NCBI GenBank assembly: GCA_008933045.1
Contig: WBXJ01000052.1
Coordinates: 1 to 13,148 of the forward strand
DNA: 13,148 nt
Direction: 5' to 3'
Source of the DNA: Verrucomicrobiota bacterium
GTDB lineage: Bacteria; Verrucomicrobiota; Verrucomicrobiia; Limisphaerales; SXQI01
Shown here: positions 8,298 through 13,148 of the stretch, piece after piece
Position numbering within the stretch: position 1 is the stretch's first letter
Layout: every line of letters begins with the position of its first letter
The notes under the pieces: model-generated
Database searches by the model: none
Seen by the model: the letters and a program-made list of their open reading frames with translations, nothing else
Told to the model about the DNA's origin: nothing
Program-made: the position numbers and the translations under genes

Positions 8298-9692
8298 GTG
8301 ATGAGCAGCCCTAATAATCTCCCCGCTTCCGAGGAATCAACATCGATCCCGTTTGCACGGAAGGCGCTCATCTTGCTCATACTGATCAATCTCTTTAATT
8401 ACCTCGATCGCCAAGTTCTCTCCGCTGTTGTTCCCTATCTCAAAGAAAGTTTTTTTGGCGTTGGCACCGATCGCGGCGAATTAGTGACTCGCTTGCTCGA
8501 TTGGTGCCAATCCCATTTAGGCTTTAAACCTGAAAACGCGTTAATCGGGGTCCTCTCCATGGCCTTCATGTTGGTTTACATGCTGGGCGCCCCCCTCTTC
8601 GCACGGCTTGCCGACAAACATTCCCGTTGGCTCTTGATTGGGATCGGGGTGACGCTATGGAGTGTGGCCAGTTTTGCTTCTGGGATCGCGACCACATTCG
8701 TGGGTTTACTCATCACTCGATGCTTCGTAGGAATCGGCGAGTCCGCCTACGGACCTGTCGCACCGAGTTTGATCTCAGATTTGTATCCTATCAAGAAGCG
8801 AGGTGCTGTTTTGGCTTGGTTCTATATGGCCATCCCTGTCGGCAGTGCCCTCGGTTATATTCTGGGTGAGGCGGTCGCTAAATCCTCCATCGGACCTTGG
8901 GGCCATGCCACTTTTGGATTACCAGCCGAGAGTTGGCGGTGGGCTTTTTATGTCGTGATGCCCCCCGGGCTTTTGCTGGGTGCTTGGTGCCTATTGATGA
9001 GGGAACCAAAAATTGGACAGTCCGATCTAGCGCATCAACAGACAGCCCAGACGGTCTCGTGGAAGCATTGCTTAATTTTGTGTCACACCCCCTCCTATGT
9101 CTATTGCACTCTGGGAATGGCTGCGATGACGTTTGCGATTGGAGGCATTGCATTTTGGATGCCCTACTACCTTGAGACAGAGCGGCACATCGGCGGGCAT
9201 CCGGTGATCATTTTTGGAGCGATCACGGTTGTTGCGGGGCTTGCGGCGACGTTGCTCGGCGGACTTGCGGGTGATCGGTTACGGGCACGTTTTCCTGGAT
9301 CCTATTTTCTGGTGTCTGGCGTTGCGATGTTGCTGGGTTTTCCGATGATGATTCTCGTGCTTCAAGCTAGTGCGACGTGGATCTGGGTTTTCATGTTTTT
9401 CACCTGTTTTTGTTTGTTTTTTAACACCGGCCCTACCAGCACCATTATCGCGAACGTGACCCATCCAGCGATGCGGGCACGAGCGTTTGCGATCAATATT
9501 TTTGTCATCCACGCCCTTGGAGATGTGATCTCGCCACTGATAATCGGAATGCTCAGCGATCACTATCAGGACATGGGGAAAGCGTTCTGGCTTGTGGCGT
9601 TTATGTTTTTAGTGGGGGGAGGTCTGTGGTTGCTGGGAGCACGCCACCTAGAACAAGATACCCTCAATGCAGCCAAGGCTCTGGCGGCATGA
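8298..9692 (+). CDS. Major facilitator superfamily transporter, Spinster-like
   Basis: The 464-residue protein is strongly hydrophobic, with about 12 predicted membrane helices and a central cytoplasmic loop near residues 220-245, the MFS plan for a proton- or gradient-driven inner-membrane transporter. The first helix carries NYLDRQVLSAVVPYLK (34-49), typical of the Spinster-like (Spns) branch, and the loop after helix 2 has an MFS motif-A variant (GAPLFARLADKHSR, 97-110). The substrate cannot be deduced; animal Spinster proteins move lysophospholipids or sphingosine phosphate, but that should not be carried over to a bacterium. Residues about 52-80, between helices 1 and 2, form a longer external segment than I expect for the family. 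GTG at 8298 and the adjacent ATG at 8301 are both possible starts; AAGGA at 8285-8289 lies 8 or 11 bases before them. It lies 51 bp after thiG and 25 bp before the methyltransferase. Confidence 0.9.
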   Translation: MMSSPNNLPASEESTSIPFARKALILLILINLFNYLDRQVLSAVVPYLKESFFGVGTDRGELVTRLLDWCQSHLGFKPENALIGVLSMAFMLVYMLGAPLFARLADKHSRWLLIGIGVTLWSVASFASGIATTFVGLLITRCFVGIGESAYGPVAPSLISDLYPIKKRGAVLAWFYMAIPVGSALGYILGEAVAKSSIGPWGHATFGLPAESWRWAFYVVMPPGLLLGAWCLLMREPKIGQSDLAHQQTAQTVSWKHCLILCHTPSYVYCTLGMAAMTFAIGGIAFWMPYYLETERHIGGHPVIIFGAITVVAGLAATLLGGLAGDRLRARFPGSYFLVSGVAMLLGFPMMILVLQASATWIWVFMFFTCFCLFFNTGPTSTIIANVTHPAMRARAFAINIFVIHALGDVISPLIIGMLSDHYQDMGKAFWLVAFMFLVGGGLWLLGARHLEQDTLNAAKALAA

Positions 9693-9717
9693 GCGAAGGA
9701 GAACGCTTTTTGAAACG

Positions 9718-10587
9718 ATGAGCGATCAACAACAAACCATGAAGCTAAATTCAGTGCCTGAACCTGAGTTTTGCTTGTTCCACAGCGATTGTGTCGCTGG
9801 AATGCGCCAGATTCAAGATGCGTCCGTGGACGTAGTCGTGACATCGCCCCCATACAACTTGGGAATCGACTATTCCACCTACGATGACAAACAAAGTCGA
9901 GTGGAGTATCTTAAATGGACCTTGGAATGGGCCTCCGAAGTGAAGCGTACACTCAAGCCTGATGGTTCGTTCTTTTTAAACGTGGGTGCGGCACCGGCCA
10001 ACCCGATGATGCCACACGAAATTATACTGATATTGGGTGATTTTTTTGTGCTGCAAAACACAATCCACTGGATCAAATCCATCTCGATAAAAACTCGGGC
10101 TGGCGAAACAATTTCAACAGGCCATTTCAAGCCGCTCAATTCGAAACGGTATCTCACTGACTGTCACGAATACATTTTTCACCTAACAAAAACAGGCACA
10201 TCCCAACTCGATCGCCTTGCGATAGGCGTTCCTTACGCGGACAAAACCAACATCAACCGGTGGGCGCACTCCGAGGGTGTCGATAAACGTTGTCGCGGCA
10301 ATACGTGGTTTATCCCTTACCAGACGATTAAAAATCGCGCGGGCGACCGTCCCCATCCGGCAACATTTCCGGTCGAACTTCCGCTTAACTGCGTGAGGAT
10401 TCACGGAAATGTTTCAACTACCGTCATGATGGATCCCTTTCTAGGAATCGGCCATTCTGCTTTAGCGGCGAGAGAAGCCGGAGTCCAAAAATTCATCGGG
10501 TTCGAGTTGGATCGTGGTTACATCGAAACCGCAATGACTTCGTTAGGATTGCCATTGACGGAAATCAAAATCCCGACCGCGAAGTGA
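9718..10587 (+). CDS. Site-specific DNA methyltransferase (N6-adenine or N4-cytosine), beta class, apparently orphan
   Basis: From ATG 9718 the product is 289 residues. The catalytic motif IV TSPPY is at 42-46 and the AdoMet-binding motif I (DPFLGIG) at 239-245. The order catalytic motif first, target recognition region in the middle, AdoMet motif last defines the beta class of amino-methyltransferases. The conserved middle segments DCHEYIFHLTKTG and DRPHPATFPVELP are also present. It would transfer a methyl group from S-adenosylmethionine to an exocyclic amino group in a specific DNA site; the TSPPY form does not settle whether adenine or cytosine is the target. All motifs are intact, so it should be active. 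No restriction endonuclease gene is recognisable on either side, so it may act in gene regulation or protection, or be a remnant of a restriction system. AGGAG at about 9697-9701 lies 16 bases before this ATG, which is rather far. The frame is open back to an ATG at 9667 inside the transporter gene. Confidence 0.92.
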   Translation: MSDQQQTMKLNSVPEPEFCLFHSDCVAGMRQIQDASVDVVVTSPPYNLGIDYSTYDDKQSRVEYLKWTLEWASEVKRTLKPDGSFFLNVGAAPANPMMPHEIILILGDFFVLQNTIHWIKSISIKTRAGETISTGHFKPLNSKRYLTDCHEYIFHLTKTGTSQLDRLAIGVPYADKTNINRWAHSEGVDKRCRGNTWFIPYQTIKNRAGDRPHPATFPVELPLNCVRIHGNVSTTVMMDPFLGIGHSALAAREAGVQKFIGFELDRGYIETAMTSLGLPLTEIKIPTAK

Positions 10588-10921
10588 ACTTGCTGAATTC
10601 TGTCCATATCCAAGCATCAATCACTTTTCCGCCCGTATCCACTGCGATACTCCTCAGATTCTAAGCTCGTCCTGACCAAAGGTAGCATCGAGAAAGATTT
10701 TGACCTCGTGGAAGTGCGAACCACGCATCTGAACCCCATTGTGATCCTTCAGGATTGGCAATGTCGCACAGAGTTGGTGCGCGAGCCGCATTGATCAAAC
10801 GGACGAACTCCATGAAGTTAAATCCTTGGATGCGCCCCTTAAAATTTCTTTACCGTGGTTTAGAATCGACTGTGGCTAGCGTTGGGCTTGCGGACAACTT
10901 GGTTTACGTATTGCAAAAACG
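10588..10921. other. About 330-bp interval without a convincing gene
   Basis: This stretch separates the methyltransferase from the convergent exporter gene. No frame gives a protein I recognise. It holds several short overlapping frames with passable ribosome binding sites: plus 10761-10925 (54 codons), minus 10661-10813 (50 codons), minus 10617-10739 (40 codons), and an open plus frame 10597-10794 with no ATG. At most one is likely to be real, and the open frame may be the remains of a larger gene. No clear intrinsic terminator with a T-run is visible. Confidence 0.5.
10661..10813 (-). CDS. Possible 50-residue small protein, unknown (competes with the plus-strand frame)
   Basis: The frame runs from ATG at 10813 to a TAG at 10661-10663. 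AAGGA lies nine bases before the ATG. The product contains APTLCDIANPEG and a Trp-rich, Gly-rich second half with no family I know. It would read in the same direction as the exporter gene that ends just upstream of it, about 108 bp away. It overlaps the plus-strand frame, and the two are unlikely both to be genes. Confidence 0.15.
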   Translation of the reverse strand: MEFVRLINAARAPTLCDIANPEGSQWGSDAWFALPRGQNLSRCYLWSGRA

Positions 10922-10925
10922 CTAG
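10761..10925 (+). CDS. Possible 54-residue small protein, unknown
   Basis: The frame begins with ATG at 10761, six bases after AGGA (10751-10754), a good ribosome binding site position, and ends with TAG at 10923-10925. The product is basic in its first half (Arg, Lys), carries a short MKLNPWMRPLKFLYRG segment and has a mildly hydrophobic C-terminus. I do not recognise it. Its last bases overlap the end of the exporter gene on the other strand; the same CTAG supplies both stop codons. Two short frames on the opposite strand overlap it and have equally good start signals, so coding is uncertain. Confidence 0.2.
   Translation: MSHRVGARAALIKRTNSMKLNPWMRPLKFLYRGLESTVASVGLADNLVYVLQKR
10876..10925. 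repeat. 8-bp inverted repeat at the end of the exporter gene
   Basis: CTAGCGTT at 10876-10883 and AACGCTAG at 10918-10925 are exact inverted copies 34 bases apart. The right arm includes the stop codon of the minus-strand exporter gene. A weak inner pairing (GTTG 10881-10884 with CAAC 10895-10898) competes with it. It might form a 3'-end stem-loop for convergent transcripts, but there is no T-run, and it could be chance. Confidence 0.25.
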
Positions 10926-11704
10926 AGCCTGACTTGCCAGTACGCTCGAACGACATCCCAGACCAATTTTAAAATCAATGCGGCGACCACTACCAGAAAG
11001 ATGCGCCGCACAAAATTGCTTCCCTTCAAGATAGCCAATCGCGAGCCTAGAAGCGATCCCGCCACATTACATAGGCCCATGGGGAGTGCGTATTCGTAGT
11101 AGATCAATCCCTTCGAAATGAAATAAATGACCGCGGCTAGATTCGTGGCGAAATTGACCACTTTGGCACTGGCACTCGCCACCAAAAAGTCGAACCCGAA
11201 TAATCCCACAAAAATAAATATCAGAAATGTCCCCGTTCCCGGGCCAAAAAAACCGTCATAAAAACCCAGCCATGCACCTGTGATGATCGCATAAATCACC
11301 TCGTGTTTTCGTGTGATTTTTGATGTCCATCGAGGTCGGCTATTATTGAGGTAGGTAAAGATTGCGACGAAAATCAGGAGAGCAATCACAATGGGTTTGA
11401 GCAACTCTGGCTTGAGGTTTGAGACCAACCTAGCACCTAGAATCGAGAACGCGAACGCAACGCCTGCTGCGGGGCACAGGATTTTCCAAGGTAACGCCAC
11501 CCGTCGCGAGTATTGCGCCACGGCAACTCCAGTGCCGCAAATCGACGACAACTTATTCGTCCCAAAGACAAACGCTGGAACCGAAGCCGCCCCCGACGGA
11601 AGAAAAAGAAAAAGTGCGGGCAATTGAATTAACCCGCCGCCTCCCGCGACCGCATCAACCAACCCAGCCAAAAAAGCAAAACCACAGAGCAACACCAATG
11701 TCAT
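10922..11704 (-). CDS. TauE/SafE-family (YfcA-like) membrane exporter
   Basis: The 260-residue protein is very hydrophobic, with about seven or eight predicted membrane helices, and has the internal two-fold repeat of the TauE/SafE (TSUP) family. The first half opens with GLVDAVAGGGGLIQLPAL (about 15-32), and the second half has the matching GAWLGFYDGFFGPGTGTF. These Gly-rich turns are family hallmarks, and the length is normal. Members sit in the inner membrane and move small organic or inorganic anions, including sulfite, sulfoacetate or other sulfur compounds in characterised cases; the substrate here is not deducible, and no sulfur-metabolism gene is nearby. The gene is convergent with the methyltransferase and divergent from recQ (66 bp between starts). 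No clear ribosome binding site precedes the ATG at 11704. Confidence 0.92.
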   Translation of the reverse strand: MTLVLLCGFAFLAGLVDAVAGGGGLIQLPALFLFLPSGAASVPAFVFGTNKLSSICGTGVAVAQYSRRVALPWKILCPAAGVAFAFSILGARLVSNLKPELLKPIVIALLIFVAIFTYLNNSRPRWTSKITRKHEVIYAIITGAWLGFYDGFFGPGTGTFLIFIFVGLFGFDFLVASASAKVVNFATNLAAVIYFISKGLIYYEYALPMGLCNVAGSLLGSRLAILKGSNFVRRIFLVVVAALILKLVWDVVRAYWQVRL

Positions 11705-11716
11705 AGCAGCAAAAGA

Positions 11717-11746
11717 TTGTTTTTGAGCTCATGGGAACGGTATAAA
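11717..11746 (+). promoter_or_regulatory. Putative sigma-70 promoter for recQ
   Basis: TTGTTT at 11717-11722 and TATAAA at 11741-11746 are separated by 18 bases and resemble the -35 and -10 elements. They lie in the 66-bp gap before recQ, with the -10 element about 25 bases upstream of the ATG. This is pattern matching only. Confidence 0.4.
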
Positions 11747-11770
11747 CTTCGTGGAGCAAGTCAATCGACC

Positions 11771-13148
11771 ATGACCGACGTACACTCATCTAAAAACACT
11801 TCCGAACAGGAGGTGAGGCTGCTGAAATTAAGTAAGCAGTATTTTGGCTTTACGAGTTTTCGTGAACATCAGTTGGCGATCATGAACGATGTGATCGCGG
11901 GTCGTGATGTATTGGCCTTGCTTCCGACAGGTGGTGGAAAGTCGCTTTGCTTTCAACTTCCCTCGCTAATGCTGTCAGGGTTGACTGTGGTAATCTCTCC
12001 ATTGATTGCGCTGATGAAGGATCAGGTGGATGGATTGCACGGCACAGGGATCCCCGCGACATTTCTCAATTCATCGATCAAAGGTGAGAAAGCTCGCGCG
12101 CGGCTGCGTGGACTGCACGCCGGAGAGTATCGGCTGCTTTACCTCGCACCGGAGCGGGTCTTGCTGGATGGGATGCTCGAGGATTTGATGCAATGGAAGG
12201 TCGCCTTGTTTGCGATCGACGAGGCACATTGCATCAGCGAATGGGGTCACGATTTTCGACCTGAATATCGGGGGCTTTCGATGTTGCGCAAGCACTTCCC
12301 GAAGACACCGATGTTGGCACTCACGGCGACGGCGACGGGTCGGGTGCGTGAGGATATCATCCAGATGTTGCGATTGCAGGACGTGCGATGTTATGTCGCG
12401 AGCTTCAACCGTCCGAATCTTCGCTATGATGTGGTGCGTCGAGAGGGAGGCTACGGGCAATTACTTGCGTTCATTCAGGCACGCGAAGGGGATTCGGGGA
12501 TTGTCTATTGTCAGAGTCGGAAGACCGCCGAAAGCCTTGCAGAGAAACTGTCGAACGATGGGGTCCTCGCTGTCTCGTACCATGCGGGATTAACCCCAAC
12601 CCAGCGTACGGATCATCAGGATCAGTTCTTGCGCGACGAGTCTCGAGTGGTGTGTGCCACAATTGCATTCGGCATGGGGATCAACAAACCGAATGTGAGG
12701 TTCGTTGTTCATTACGATTTACCGAAAAACTTAGAAGGATATTACCAAGAGACCGGACGAGCCGGACGCGATGGTTTGCCCAGCGAGTGCCTGCTGCTTT
12801 TCAGCGCGGGAGACGTGGTGAAGTATGACTTATTTATCAGGGAAAAAACTGATGAGCAGGAACGACTCATGGCTCGCAAACAGCTTCAGCAGGTTCTGGA
12901 TTACGCGGAAAGCTCGAAGTGTCGTCGAGTAAAACTGTTGGCGTATTTTGGTGAAACTTATGAGTCCACCCATTGCGGGTCGTGTGATAATTGCGTTGCT
13001 CCACGGGAACTTTTCGACGGCACTGTGGCGGCTCAAAAATTTCTTTCGTGCGTGTATCGGATCAAGGAACGTTCGGGCGTTAGTTTTGGGTTGGCCCACA
13101 CAACGGGTGTGCTCACCGGCTCCAAGCAGGAGAAAATCCTAACACACG
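11771..13148 (+). CDS. recQ: ATP-dependent DNA helicase RecQ (partial, C-terminus cut by window edge)
   Basis: Hand translation from ATG 11771 gives 459 residues without a stop. RecQ unwinds DNA 3' to 5' in recombination and fork repair. The superfamily 2 motifs are all present: motif 0 FGFTSFREHQ (25-34), Walker A with Lys57 (PTGGGKS), motif Ia ISPLIALMKDQV, DEAH box at 150-153 followed by the RecQ-specific aromatic loop CISEWGHDFRPEY, motif III TATA, motif V FGMGINKPNVR, and motif VI QETGRAGRDG (326-335). The RQC zinc-binding cysteines are Cys384, Cys402, Cys405 and Cys408. The sequence enters the winged-helix domain and is cut at its GSKQEKI helix; whether an HRDC domain follows cannot be seen. 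GGAG lies about 15 bases before the ATG, further than ideal; the start is supported mainly by motif spacing. It is divergent from the TauE-like gene. Confidence 0.97.
   Translation, partial: MTDVHSSKNTSEQEVRLLKLSKQYFGFTSFREHQLAIMNDVIAGRDVLALLPTGGGKSLCFQLPSLMLSGLTVVISPLIALMKDQVDGLHGTGIPATFLNSSIKGEKARARLRGLHAGEYRLLYLAPERVLLDGMLEDLMQWKVALFAIDEAHCISEWGHDFRPEYRGLSMLRKHFPKTPMLALTATATGRVREDIIQMLRLQDVRCYVASFNRPNLRYDVVRREGGYGQLLAFIQAREGDSGIVYCQSRKTAESLAEKLSNDGVLAVSYHAGLTPTQRTDHQDQFLRDESRVVCATIAFGMGINKPNVRFVVHYDLPKNLEGYYQETGRAGRDGLPSECLLLFSAGDVVKYDLFIREKTDEQERLMARKQLQQVLDYAESSKCRRVKLLAYFGETYESTHCGSCDNCVAPRELFDGTVAAQKFLSCVYRIKERSGVSFGLAHTTGVLTGSKQEKILTH

Noticed and set aside
9667..9717. An upstream ATG extending the methyltransferase by 17 residues into the transporter gene
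   Set aside because: The extra residues are Arg-rich and unlike family N-termini, and they overlap the C-terminal codons of the MFS protein. The ATG at 9718 is preferred, though this is not proven.
10876..10925. An integron attC-like site, because GTTGGGC at 10881-10887 fits a GTTRRRY core
   Set aside because: No matching RYYYAAC partner at a suitable distance and no integrase or cassette structure; a single core match is expected by chance.

Overview
This window looks like an ordinary stretch of a bacterial chromosome, roughly half G+C by eye, with tightly packed housekeeping genes. I see no insertion sequence, phage gene, CRISPR array, tRNA or rRNA. The organism cannot be named with certainty. 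The glutamate synthase, thiazole synthase, Spinster-type transporter and RecQ are widespread families. The HAD protein starting with a D-W-S-G-T motif reminds me of proteins from Verrucomicrobiota (the PVC group), so that is a tentative guess from memory, not a result.

Layout. (1) Positions 1-7293, minus strand: a probable operon read right to left, gltB (large glutamate synthase subunit, GTG start) - gltD (small subunit) - a HAD phosphatase/Nudix hydrolase fusion that runs off the left edge. Gaps are 56 and 34 bp. GltB and GltD together make glutamate from glutamine and 2-oxoglutarate using NADPH; the fused HAD-Nudix protein is probably a phosphate-hydrolysing housekeeping enzyme of unknown substrate. 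(2) Positions 7294-7454: divergent control region, with a perfect 7-bp dyad lying over the gltB ribosome binding site. (3) Positions 7455-10587, plus strand: thiG (thiamine thiazole synthase), a Spinster-like MFS transporter with an enlarged first external loop, and, 25 bp after it, an orphan beta-class DNA amino-methyltransferase with no visible restriction partner. (4) Positions 10588-10921: about 330 bp without a convincing gene, holding several short overlapping open frames on both strands and an 8-bp inverted repeat at its right end. (5) Positions 10922-11704, minus: a TauE/SafE-type (YfcA-like) membrane exporter. (6) Positions 11771-13148, plus: recQ, divergent from the exporter with a near-consensus promoter between them, cut by the right edge in its winged-helix domain.

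I did not find a clear undescribed multi-gene system. The points most worth a second look are the HAD-Nudix fusion lacking the usual second catalytic Asp, the unexplained interval after the methyltransferase, the dyad over the gltB start, and an apparent several-fold excess of the palindrome CGATCG across the window.
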